Shown: one piece after another, positions 11,124-21,300 of the stretch
Layout: the number at the start of each line of letters is the position of its first letter
Numbering within the stretch: the first letter of the stretch is position 1
Translations under genes and position numbers: made by a program
The notes under the pieces: model-generated
The model's database searches: none
Told to the model about the DNA's origin: nothing
Seen by the model: the letters and a program-made list of their open reading frames with translations, nothing else
From: Polytrichum commune
Lineage: Eukaryota > Streptophyta > Polytrichopsida > Polytrichales > Polytrichaceae
Direction of reading: 5' to 3'
Length of the DNA: 64,000 bases
NCBI GenBank assembly: GCA_950295325.1
Contig: OX485806.1
Coordinates: 14,508,001 to 14,572,000, forward strand

Positions 11124-11501
11124 GCATTGCAACGGCATCATGGTGACCAGTTGTTCTATCTGGGGACAGAGGATTCTGGTCAGGGGGCACAATGGTCCAC
11201 ATCCATGGAGGAAGAAATTGAGGTCATGGTTGGACAAGCCGAACGAATCTGTCGATTCGAGCAGCAGGTGATGGAGGAGCTCCAAGCTCAACGGATTTAT
11301 ACTGCTTTGGCTTCTTCACCTCCGGTGGTGGCTTCATCATCACATATTGTTGGTGATGAAGAGGGGATGGATTCTATTGCTAGCACGGAGGTTGGGGGCA
11401 TGGTTAATGCCCCTTCCTCCCATTAGCAGTTAGAGTCCGTGCCAGCACCAGGTGGCTCTCTTCTAGTGGAGAGGGAGACCACAGAGTTTGATGATTGGCC
11501 A

Positions 11502-12710
11502 TTGGAATTGGGCCCTCATCTCACTGGTGCTGAGGCACGGAAAGTACGAGCATTTATTCGCTCGTACCGTAGGTGTTTTGCTTTTAGCCTTCAAGATCTT
11601 GAAGGTTATAAAGGTCCAGTTAATCGGAAGACCAAGTCGGATCGATATCCTATGCCAATCCCGGAGGAGTTGTTCGATGCCCTTGGATTTGCTCGAGTCT
11701 TTAGCACGTTGGACTTGAGATCCGGCTATCACCAACTCCCATTACTTGTGGGAGACCGAGTGAAAACCGCATTCTGGGGAATTGATCAAGATGGGAAGGA
11801 TCAACTTTACCATTGGAAGTTTCTTCCGTTTGGCCTGAAGAATGCACCTGCGGAGTTTCAGAGAGTGATGGACCAAGTTCTCTCTGGCTTATTCTTTGCT
11901 CGGTGTTACATTGATGACGTTATCATTTTCAGTATAACACCACAGGAGCACGTAAGGCATCTTCAAGCCGTTTTTGAGCAGTTGCAGCGGTGGGGATTGC
12001 GCTTGCACCACGGCAAATGCAAGTTTTTCCATGACCGGCTGGCATATCTAGGGCATATGATTGTTCCAGGAGGTCTTGGGGTACAACAAGCTAAGGTGGA
12101 CGCCTTGCAGAAGATTCCGGCACCGGTTGATGTGCCGAGACTTCGTGTTTTCTTGGGCTTGGCAAATTACTATCGGCGATTCGTCAAGAACTTTAGCTTG
12201 ATCGCCAAGCCTCTCACCATTCTCACGAGCAAGGACCAACCGTAGACTTGGGGTCGTGAGCAACAACAGGCGTTTGAGACATTGAAGCAGAAACTGGGTA
12301 CGGCTCCAGTGCTTCGACGTCCAGATGTCTCCAAATCTTTCCAGTTGCATACAGATTGGAGTTCATTGGGTTTGGGAGCAATTCTCACTCAGAAGGATGA
12401 TTTTAGTCGGGAGTATGTTGTTGCTTACGCTTCGCGAAGCAATAACACGGCGGAGGCTAATTATTCATCCTACGAGGGAGAAGCATTGGCGGCAGTATGG
12501 GCTATTGCCCATTTTCGGCCGTATATTTATGGTCAACATTTTACTTTAGTGACTGACCATCAGCCGTTACGGTGGCTCATGGAGTCGGATAAGCTTACTG
12601 GAAAGTTTGCCAGGTGGGCTTTATTGCTCCAAGAGTATGACTTTGAGGTGGTACACCGTGCTGGGATTACCAACATGGATGCAGATGGACTCTCGCGCAA
12701 TCCAAGTCCT
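11502..12710 (+). other. Reverse transcriptase and RNase H domains, with an RT deletion
   Basis: The RT shows STLDLRSGYHQLPL, FLPFGLKNAPAEFQ and the active site YIDDVII (about 11907). The segment expected between the N-terminal part (DLEGYKGP) and NRKTKSDRYPMP is missing. This normally holds the PVVLVKKKDG and DYRALN fingers motifs and is roughly 60-70 residues, so RT activity would be lost. RNase H follows, with HTDWSSLGLGAIL, SYEGEALAAVWAI and VTDHQPL supplying its acidic residues, then DADGLSR. A TAG at 12243-12245 lies in the connection. Confidence 0.88.
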
Positions 12711-13059
12711 TCAGATGAGAACTTGACCGGGGCCAGATGGCATGGAGATTGTGATCGAAAGGCGGTTCCAGGTTGGCACGCGGCTGCCTACCTCATTTTA
12801 TTTTTTGGTGTATCTGTTGAGATTCCGATACAGGGCTCGGATGATGAGACTGATCGGCCTCAAGCTATTGCGGATATATGGGAGGATCTTCCCGTATTGC
12901 ATAAGCTTCAACAGGGTACCTTTCCTTTGTCTATTTCGGCAATGGAAAGGGATAGGATTGGACATCGAATAACAAGGTTCCGTTGGGAGAACGGTTTGTT
13001 ATTTCGATTCTGGCCGGATGGGACAAGGTGTATTGTTCCTAGGCCGGATCAGAGGGCCT

Positions 13060-14160
13060 CCTTGGTGCGACAAGTGCACGAGGAACTTGGCCATTTTGGC
13101 ATACGCAGGACACATTCGATGTTGCGTGGCCAATATTGGTGGACTGGCATGTATCAGTAGGTGGCTGCCTATGTCGGGAGGTGTGAAGTTTGTGACCGGG
13201 TTAGGTCTAGCTTTAACACCTTATCACCTCAGTTACAACCCTTACCTATCATGGGATTGGGCTACCGTTGGTCGCTGGACTTTGCAGGGCCGTTGGTGGT
13301 TACACCACGTGGAGCAAAGTACGTTTTGGTAATGGTGGAGCATTTTAGCAAGTGGATTGAGCTTGTTGCTCTACCCCAAAACTCTGCAGAGTTGGCCGCG
13401 GCCGCCTTTTTGGATCGTGTGTTAGCACGTTTTGGAGCACCGGCTGAGGTGTTGACGGACCAAGGGAGGGAGTTCCTTGGTGCTTTTGAGGAATTATGCA
13501 CTAAGGCACTCATAGATCACCATACCACCTCTCGGGATCATCCGGAGGCAGATGGCTTGGCTGAACGAGTTGTTCAGACAACCAAGCGTGGCTTGAGGAA
13601 GTATGGATTACTTCGGAGAAGCCACCGGGATTGGGACCTTATGTTGCCTTGGATTGCTATGGGCTATCGATTTAGTAGGCAGGCCTCTTTGGCTTCCTAC
13701 AGCCCGTATCAGTTGTTGTATGGACGTGAGTCTATACTCCCGAGTCTTATTCGGGAAAAACTAGCTCCTGTTGTGAACTTGGATGACCCAGACCTTTGGG
13801 CAGAGTGTTTGCAGGAGCGGGCTCAATTCTTCCAGAGGGCCATGCCTATGGCCATGGAGAATTTGTCCATTGCTCAGCATCGTGATACATTGCGTTATGC
13901 ACGCATTCGCAGTGGTGCTTACCGACCTCAGTTGCGGAGATTCCGGCGGGGGGATTATGTCTATCTCCAACGTGAGGCGCCTACGACATTGGATGTCAGG
14001 GTGGGACGTACTATCCTTCGGGTGAAGGAGGTGTTGCCGAGTGGTTTGTTGTTGTTGGAAGGCAATGATAGCAGGCAATGTCGCGAGCATTCCAAAAACT
14101 GTGGCCCATGTCATCTACCTATTGAGGGTACAGTTCATCATGAACTAGCCGTCGTGCCAT
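13060..14160 (+). other. Integrase domain of pol
   Basis: The zinc-binding HHCC region reads HEELGHFGIRRTHSML ... CEVC and is interrupted by TAG 13158-13160. The catalytic core has WSLDFAGPLV, VLTDQGREF and HPEADGLAERVVQTTK, supplying the D, D and E residues. The C-terminal part (RFRRGDYVYLQREAP) resembles the basic beta-barrel of gypsy integrases. No chromodomain is seen after it; a PHD finger follows instead. Confidence 0.88.
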
Positions 14161-14300
14161 GTTTTGTGTGTAGAGAGAAGAAATGAGCGGCTACTATGCT
14201 CTTGTGTGATCAGTGTCAACGCGGTTGGCACATGGCATGCTTGAGGCCACCCTTGACTTCTCTACCATCTGGACAGTGGAGTTGTCCTCGCTGTCGAGGA
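14160..14300 (+). other. PHD finger at the pol C-terminus
   Basis: The pol frame continues through TGA 14184-14186 and reads a complete C4HC3 pattern. Cysteines start at 14160, 14169, 14205 and 14214, His at 14229, then Cys at 14238, 14283 and 14292, giving C-x2-C-x11-C-x2-C-x4-H-x2-C-x14-C-x2-C. The usual Trp sits two residues before the seventh ligand (WSCPRC). PHD fingers commonly read histone H3 tails, so this could replace the chromodomain of chromoviruses in choosing insertion sites; that role is inference. Confidence 0.85.
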
Positions 14301-14610
14301 TCTTCGGTACTTGGTGCTTCCACCAATCGTACTCAATGATCCTGTGTGGTTTTCATCATCTTGTGCCTGCCCAAATGGAAAATGAGGAGTTATGGCTTAG
14401 AGACGCAATCAACATGAGGCGGTGGATTTAATTCTTTGGGATCTGATGGCCAAACATCAGAGGCGATTAAGGATGAGGCTCACCTTGCACCCAGCCTACA
14501 GTTCCTTGGAATAACGTTTACCACACTAGTTAGTTGCGGAACAATATTTCATTATCCATGCCCTTTAGATTGGCATTGGTCCTAGCTGCTTGGCGGGACT
14601 CCATAGTCAG

Positions 14611-14623
14611 CTGAGGGGGGGCA
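14611..14623 (+). other. Polypurine tract
   Basis: A G-rich run (GAGGGGGGGCA) directly precedes TGTCGAGG. This is the expected position of the plus-strand primer and marks 14624 as the LTR start. Confidence 0.75.
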
Positions 14624-15064
14624 TGTCGAGGTGTGTTGTTTATGTGTGACTTTGCTATGTTTTAGTGTTGTTTGTTAGTGGTGGTTGGTACTCGAGCTGT
14701 AGTGACACACGATCGTTATTTACACGACAGCTGTCACGGTATGCGGCGTCGACGGCCGTACCTTATCCGTTGGGTTTCATCCATCTAGATTTGGATGGAT
14801 GAATCTAGATGTGGAGAGGAAGGCTCCTAAGTGAGGAGCCTCCTTCTTGGCTTGGCATTCTTGCCAAGTCAAGTCTTGTGAGTTAGTGTGTGGAGAGAGC
14901 TTGTGTGAGGTGTAGATTGCATGATTTTACAATAAATCTTGAGTTCTTCTTCTCCTACTTACATTCTTGGATTCTCCCTTGGTGGAGTGAGAGATAGCTT
15001 GACTAGTTGTGTGCATTTGGAGAGAAATTAGAGCTCTTATGAGTGTTCTACTCTCTTCCTTCTC
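14624..15064 (+). repeat. 3' LTR, 441 bp (segments A + B)
   Basis: It is bounded by the polypurine tract on the left and by the point where similarity to the 5' LTR ends on the right. Segment A (14624-14731) ends with the palindrome GACAGCTGTC, where segment B (14732-15064) begins. Confidence 0.75.
14726..14735. other. Palindrome inside the LTR
   Basis: GACAGCTGTC is a perfect 10-bp palindrome at the A/B border. It looks like two LTR termini (…GACA and TGTC…) joined by GC, similar to an LTR-LTR circle junction. The outer ends of the inserted element correspond to cutting here. Confidence 0.6.
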
Positions 15065-15170
15065 TATCGAGGTGTGTTGTTTATGTGTGACTTTGCTATG
15101 TTTTAGTGTTGTTTATTAGTGGTGGTTGGTACTCGAGTTGTAGTGACACACGATCGTTATTTACACGACA
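15065..15170 (+). repeat. Extra copy of LTR segment A at the element's 3' end
   Basis: This repeats 14624-14729 with three substitutions, about the same divergence as between the two B segments. It is followed at once by the target-site copy GTAT/AGTAT. Confidence 0.85.
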
Positions 15171-15364
15171 GTATGTATTTTAGCATTGTTGATTGAAGTT
15201 TTCAAATTTTGTGATATCATGTTGAACACCATGCAAATGCTTCACTTGACATCTTCTTCCCAAATACTTTTAAGGTTATTTAGAATATTGGCCGCCTTGT
15301 ACATGACTTTACAAATTTTGTTGCTATTGATTTTGCATTGCCCTCGGTTGCCAAATAATTTTCT

Positions 15365-16020
15365 TTTTAATGATTCCGAGCTTGGTTTTCGTGATTTATT
15401 TTGGAAATGTACGATGATAAAAACTTGACGAATTTATTTCGTATGTCAAAGACAATGCGGTTTGTTTTTCCTATCAATTACTGACCACATATGCAATGGA
15501 AAAATATGAGGTATTGGATTGTTATTCTTGGGAATTATTAAGATTTTTTGCACATTATTAAATTAATTCAAGGCTTTTCTATGCAATTATGTTAAGAAGT
15601 CCTTATTTTAAGAATAAAATTTAATGTAGTACATATTGCACTTTAAATATAGCATTCCGGTATGAAATATGATGGTGAACCAACGACGGCCTTATTAGCA
15701 TCCTAAATTATCTTGAAGCCTGATAAGCTTTGCATGTGGTTGTAGGTGCCATAGATGGCAGTTACATTGAAATTTCAAATGTAGGATAGGTTTAGTAATT
15801 GCTTTTACTTCCAAAATCCATAAATACATTTTTAATTGCCAAGTCATGGTTGATAGTAGAATATTATTTTTGAGTTTATTTTTAAATATATCTGGCTCAA
15901 GAGTGATGGCTAGATATACTTTGTTGGTGTAGTGTCTATCAATTTGCATTAAGTGGTGCATTGTTTGATATGTTCCATAGAAGAGATGGATTTCCGTCCT
16001 ACATTTTGAATGATTTTAGA
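15365..16020 (+). pseudogene. PIF/Harbinger-like transposase remnant
   Basis: Several short, frame-broken stretches match the expected order of a Harbinger transposase. FRMSKT occurs near 15438. VVVGAIDGSYIEIS occurs near 15738, containing the first catalytic Asp in a GAxDG(S/T) context. RRDGFPSYILNDFRNPYYYG occurs near 15980. The flanks are AT-rich and degenerate and no termini were found. It is too decayed to give an exact start or end. Confidence 0.45.
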
Positions 16021-16029
16021 AACCCCTAT

Positions 16030-17540
16030 TACTATGGCTCATGAGAATTCTATAGTATCATAATTCATGATCTATCTTCACATGTCAACCATCCACTTGG
16101 CCTTCCTAGGCAATGTGACAGACCCATGCACCAACAATTCAACAAGTTGCATAAGAAGAAGACACTTCCTATACTGACATGTGGTGCTATGCGAGGGTGT
16201 GGGTTGAGTCTTTGGTGGTTTGTATTAATGGCAAAACTCATGATATAAGGGAGAGATGTGCGACAATAAGGAGTGAGATTTGAACTAAGAAAATCCGTTA
16301 TCTAGTGTTTTGGGATATTAAAAAGTGAGTATCATTATGGAGGTTTATATTACAAAGGTAAGGGTGTATTAGTAGGCATACTTGAACGCCAAGTGTCATG
16401 CGTTCTTATGCTGAAGTTGTTAATCATCAATGGATATGCCTCAAAATAGGCTAAATGACACTATTATGCATGTGACACTAAATACCATAAACAACATAGT
16501 GAAGTATAAATTTTCACGAAAAACCAGTGCGATTCCATAACATTACTCATCACCTTCATGGTGTTTTGTGGGCCATGGCTGAGATTTTGAAATATTTTGT
16601 GAATTCAAACTGAATCTAGAAGCCTCATTTAAAACCTTGAGATTAGCTTGGATGATTCCTGGGGACCACAGTGGACATGGTCATCGCCCTCACCGACTCA
16701 CCATCACTCTTGTTTGGCCTTGTAACTTATCAATTACGCAATCAGCTTATCTCGGGACTCACCAGGATTGCACACGGATTTTCCAACACGAAGAAAGTTG
16801 CAACACCAACGATGCGTCGCTTGGTGGTAAAATTGTCAGTCTGCCTAAGAACAATTTCATTGCTCCTGCTGCTGCAGTCCTTTGCTTCGAGATCTACACA
16901 TACTTAAAGGTGTGTGGGTGTTATTTGGGTAATTTTTCCATGTTCTCCAACTTCTACCGATTCGACTTACACAACAACACTTGTGTTGCACTGGAATATC
17001 TGCGATTAAACATCAGGAAAAAAAAGAAGAGGGACCTACTGTTTCTGTCATTTAGTTATGATTATCGGAAGTGCATGTTTGTTGACTCCTTAACTGAATA
17101 TATATTGAATGTATAGGTCCTCCCAATTCTGTTCATGGCTATCGAGTGTGGAGTAGTTAAATAGAATAAGAAGGCGTAGTCCAATCTCTTTTTTAACCAT
17201 GTCCTTATGGTGTTTGTTCTTTGATCATCACCAAACCACCTACCAGTCAAATATGGGTGTGCAATTAAGAAAAGGAACCGAAGAACACCCGCATACCTTA
17301 CTTACATCCATTGTTGTTTTTGTTGGAGTTGTACACATGCTGATCGTTGATCAGATTTTCGCCAAGTTCCTGCTTATTGTCTTGTGGTCGGCATCTGCTG
17401 ACATAGAAGAAAAGTTTGCACTAAAGCCATTTTGGTAAAATGGGAGACAACTTAAAGTTGGTATCTGAGGTCAAAATGCCAGACACCTTTTAGTCTTCAT
17501 AATCGAAATATTAGTTTGGTTCATATGAGAGAAAAGTTGT
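16030..17540. other. Intergenic DNA with an R2 repeat copy
   Basis: About 17116-17290 is a + oriented copy of the dispersed R2 repeat (CCTCCCAATT...GTCAAATATGGGTGTGCAATTAAG). The 159-codon ORF at 16637-17116 has no recognisable domain and is not called as a gene. Confidence 0.5.
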
Positions 17541-17549
17541 AAGTTTAAT

Positions 17550-18300
17550 CACCGAAGAAGTCTCTCTCTCTAAATATCTTTGTCCAACAGCTCTCGTGTT
17601 CTTGTTCTCTTGGTTGTTGAGTTTTTCAGTGTATTTAGTCTTCTCCCACTCATCCTCTTTGAATTCTTATGCATTGGATCATCCATGTACTACGCATTGT
17701 TCGTTTTTGTGAGAAGACTCAAGTATGCCTAGCTGCGAGTCGTGCGTTTCTTTAGAAGAGCTTGACGTGTGCCGAGGCTTAAACTGATCCACCACAGCAT
17801 TTAGTTGAAGCTACAATATCTTGCGGTGGGTATCTCTCATAGACAGAAAGTCTGGTGAAGGATACTACTGATTCTGACGGAAGCGAATCTGAAGTAAAAA
17901 TCATATCATGTCATTCTTATCTTATCATATTATATCATTGCATTCTGTTCTGATCACATCGTGTCAGGAATCGATCAGTCATTCTTAGTCTTCAGAATAG
18001 GAATTTTTGATTCTCGTCAAGGAAGTTCTTGTTGTTGTGAGTAATTCACGAAGAAATCTCTCTCTCTCTCTCCCTCCCTCTCACTCACAGCTCTCGTGTT
18101 CTCTGTCTCCTTGGCTGTAGAATATATTCCTTGGCGTGTTAAGGCTTCCGCTACATCGGGTTATCCGTATATGCAATGTTCGTTTTTGTAGGAAGACCTT
18201 AAAGTATATACTGACTAATGCGTTTCTGGAGGGAGCTTGACTGCGACTGGCCAAGGACATTCCACCACAGAATTCAAACCTACAATTAAGCGCAGTAGAT
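17550..18300 (+). repeat. Duplicated 5' leader of the kinase gene
   Basis: About 17550-17815 and 18046-18295 are diverged copies. Both start with a CT-rich microsatellite and contain CAGCTCTCGTGTTCT, TTCGTTTTTGT, GAAGA, GCGTTTCT and a final CCACCACAG. The second copy runs straight into the kinase start codon, so the likely promoter/5' UTR is tandemly duplicated with about a 490-bp offset. Confidence 0.7.
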
Positions 18301-18304
18301 TGTG

Positions 18305-21300
18305 ATGAGCACTCAAGACACCACGGACCAGAGCTTCAAGCGTTCTACAGCATGGTCGAAAGCCATATTCCGATCTCACAAGGCGCCAAAGGCTGGAACA
18401 CCTGGGACAACATCAATATCACCAACACCACGTTCTTCAACCCCCTCTACTTCAGAGCACTCCAAAAAACCGCATGGCCATCACTCCAGCTTACTCACTG
18501 CGTGCATAGCCGTGTTCCGTCCTCACCATACTTCATCGAAACCTGGACGGGAAACTGAAGTCGAAGATGAAATTGAAGATGGCGGCGCACAGGAGCAGGA
18601 ACAATTGCCTGCTATGAAGTCAATTGGTTCTTCTCCATCCTCCTCGTTCAGTTCGGATTACTTCTCCACACGCATCCAAGAATTGATTGAGCGGAGGACA
18701 GAGTTTGCTACGGAATTGGAAGCGGAGATTGCAGCTTCCAAAGATCACTGGAGTGAGCTGCGGCCGTCTACTAGGGTTTCGGAAACAGGGGAATTGGAAG
18801 CAGGGGAAACGGATGAAGAGGTATTTCGTAGTTTGAAGCAATGGCCGATATTTCGGTGGGGCGATCCGGACAATTTAGATGTTGGTACGAAGCTCGCGGA
18901 GGGCGCGCAGGCCGAGGTGTTTGAAGGGCGGTGGAGAAATCCCGATGGGAGTGAAACCCCACCGTGGGTGCTCAAGGTGTACAAGGAAGGCTCGTCTTTG
19001 CGCGACTTGCAGCGGCAGTGGCCGCGCGGCATCTTCGAAGGCGGCGGCCAACAATATGGCGGAGTGCACGTGTGTTCGATCTTCGGCGGATTATTGTTGA
19101 ACGATGGCAGGTGAGTGAGTGGGTCCAATAAGAATTTGTATCTTGTCAGTTTGAGAACACACTGATTATTTATCCCAGTTGGAATGCATGTTAATATGCG
19201 GACTTATGACGCAGTGCTATAACTATTAAATGAGAATGTAATATTTTACCAAGCAAAGTCATTTATGTTCTATAATGGTACCGCGCACATGAGCGCCCAC
19301 CAGCCAGTTAGCTAGTCGGTGGGCGACGGATTCCATCTGGCTTTGGATGGTGGCCCTCCCTCCGCCGGTTGTGGGGGGCGCAGCGGACCGTCCGCCCTAG
19401 TCCGGAAGGGACGGGTCCGCCTCCATTAGACTCACTAAATTAAGAAATAAAATTTTATTAAAATAAATTTGATACCGTTCCCACGGGGGAAGGAGAGGCG
19501 GAGGGCCAGGGCGCAGCCAGGCTAGCCTGGCTGGTCAGCCACCTCCCGGTGGTCTGACCGGCCCCCCCGCCGGCCAACCGCGGGGGGGCCACCTGGCTTC
19601 CACCAGGTTGGGGCGGAGGCGGCCCTCCGCCCATGTGCGTGGGGCTAATGTCCGAACCTATGTCCGGGGAGAACTGGCAGTTAGTTGCAGATGAACCGGT
19701 TGAGTGTGAGAAATAACCTGTTGAAGTTTGAGACTTCAAGAGAATTACCGGTCATTTTAGAGGAATCTATGGAATATACCACCTCAAATGAAAGAAAGCA
19801 AAATGGGAGGATGTCAACATGTAACCCGCTGGATTTAGAATCGCTAGGATCTTGACCGACTATGTATAATGCCCAAAAACTTCCCGGGCACTGGTCTGAA
19901 CAACCTATTGAACTTTCGTTAGTGAAAATTGAACTCGTGAGTAATACGTTATTGCGTTGTGCAACTCCGAATAGTAACACACACTAATTGGGATAATCAA
20001 AATTCCATGTAAAATGATTTCAAAACTATCATAATAATGAATGAAAGGAAAGATGATAATAGGTAATATAGTTCATAATGTTTTATAGCAATCTACATTA
20101 TTCTTTAGTGACTTGTAACGGTAGTGGGTGCGTAACATCCTTGTACATGGAGGATAACAATACAATGGAGGGTATGTGTGTTTGATCTTTGGCATATTGT
20201 TGTTGAATGATGGCAAGTGGTTGGGTCCAATAACAATTGTATCTTGTCAGTTCAAGGTGTAAAGTTGGTGACCAATTTCGAAATGTGAAATGTGAAACGA
20301 TTTCAACATGAAAGATGATGGTAGTAGGTAATGTAGGTATTGTTGTTTTTATAAGGATTTTAGCAATCTGCATTTTTGTTCAGCAACTCCTTGGTAACTT
20401 GTAACGGTAGTGGTTGTGTGACATCCTTGAACATGGAGGACAACAATACGGCGGATTTGTATTTGGTGATGGCCCGAGTTTGAAACTCCAAGAGGCCCCG
20501 GAAGGCTAGTATGTGTACAAGAATACATTCACCCTCTACCATGAGTTGAGACGATCAAGAGAGCTACGATCTTCAATTCGTTAAAATGAAGTGTGGGGGT
20601 CTAGTTAGCTGTTAGGTGGAGTGGATTTTGGATTTGAATTTTCTGGCTCAAAGCCATACTAATGGATAAAAGGAAAGACAAATAATAAGTAGTGTGGACT
20701 TATATATTGATAATATACACTAATCATAGCCATGAAAGTAGATTCTAAAGTTTGTGGAATCTACTCAAATTTGTTTGAATTCAGAAAGTAAGGGTGATAG
20801 ATTTTAAGATCATGTTTTAACATGCGCTACGACATTTTCAAATACTTAGACTACACATGAACTTGTACATGATAGAATTTATGGTAAATTAAGTTTTAAC
20901 TTACATTGACCAATTATTGTAGTATCCGTTTTCTACCGTGCACATTTCGTGAACATATAAAGATTGGAGATGTTGAAATTCGGAACAGGTTTGCGTTTCG
21001 GCTGTGGAAGCACTGGGGCGATCTACGGAAGCTCATTGACCTGCGCATGCAACACACCCGCAATTGGTCACGGCCACCCTTCACGGATTACATGGCGCAA
21101 CAGAGCATGCTGGAGATTGCACGAGGGATGCGAGGGTTGCACAAGGATGGTATCATCCACCGAGACTTGAAGGCATCCAACGTGCTCATCGAGACGAACT
21201 CCGTCTCTACCGAAGACCTAATTGCGAGCTTCGAGCCGTCCCGTCGTCATCTCTTCACTTGTAGCGTCGCGGACTTTGAATGCTCGGTTGGGATCGTGGG

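Larger units (their letters stand above)
9180..14514 (+). pseudogene. pol polyprotein: protease-DNMT-RT-RNaseH-integrase-PHD
   Basis: The polyprotein frame opens at 9180 after a TGA and stays in one frame to 14295, interrupted by TAG at 11424, 12243 and 13158 and by TGA at 14184. A frame change near 14296 then leads to a further tail containing TGA 14383 and TAG 14398, ending at TAA 14512-14514. The domain order is aspartic protease (DSGA at 9498), C5 methyltransferase, RT, RNase H, zinc-binding and DDE integrase, and a C4HC3 PHD finger. Methyltransferase insertion between protease and RT is unusual. The tail after the PHD finger (EDLRYLVLPPIVLNDPVW ... AVDLILWDLMAKHQRRLRMR) is coding-like but unrecognised. 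The element cannot make a functional polyprotein as it stands unless stops are read through. Confidence 0.92.
5126..15170 (+). mobile_element. Ty3/gypsy LTR retrotransposon carrying a DNMT3-like methyltransferase
   Basis: This 10-kb element is flanked by AGTAT (5121-5125 and 15170-15174; the last A is shared with a CA end). It has LTR segments at both ends, a primer-binding site, a long leader, gag with two zinc knuckles and a pol frame. The pol order is protease, cytosine-C5 methyltransferase, reverse transcriptase, RNase H, integrase and PHD finger. RT before integrase is the Ty3/gypsy order. DNMT capture by retrotransposons is known in the charophyte Klebsormidium and in dinoflagellates (de Mendoza and colleagues, 2018). 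This copy is inactive, with multiple premature stops, a gag/pol frame change, an RT deletion and a missing methyltransferase catalytic Cys. The LTR parts differ by roughly 3% by eye, so it is not a very recent insertion. Confidence 0.95.
19111..20922 (+). other. Kinase intron, 1812 bp, filled with repeats
   Basis: Donor GTGAGT, acceptor TATTGTAG. It contains a GC-rich inverted-repeat element (about 19284-19640), an R1 MITE copy (about 19664-19887) and two decayed copies of the exon 1/intron border (about 20000-20260 and 20265-20480). Confidence 0.75.

Noticed and set aside
7514..14514. TAG used as a sense codon (for example Gln) because many in-frame TAGs occur in gag-pol
   Set aside because: The two host genes contain many ordinary CAA/CAG codons and no in-frame TAG. 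TGA stops and a frame change also break the element. Decay of methylated CAG is simpler.
16637..17116. 159-codon ORF as a gene
   Set aside because: No domain or family resemblance; no supporting context.
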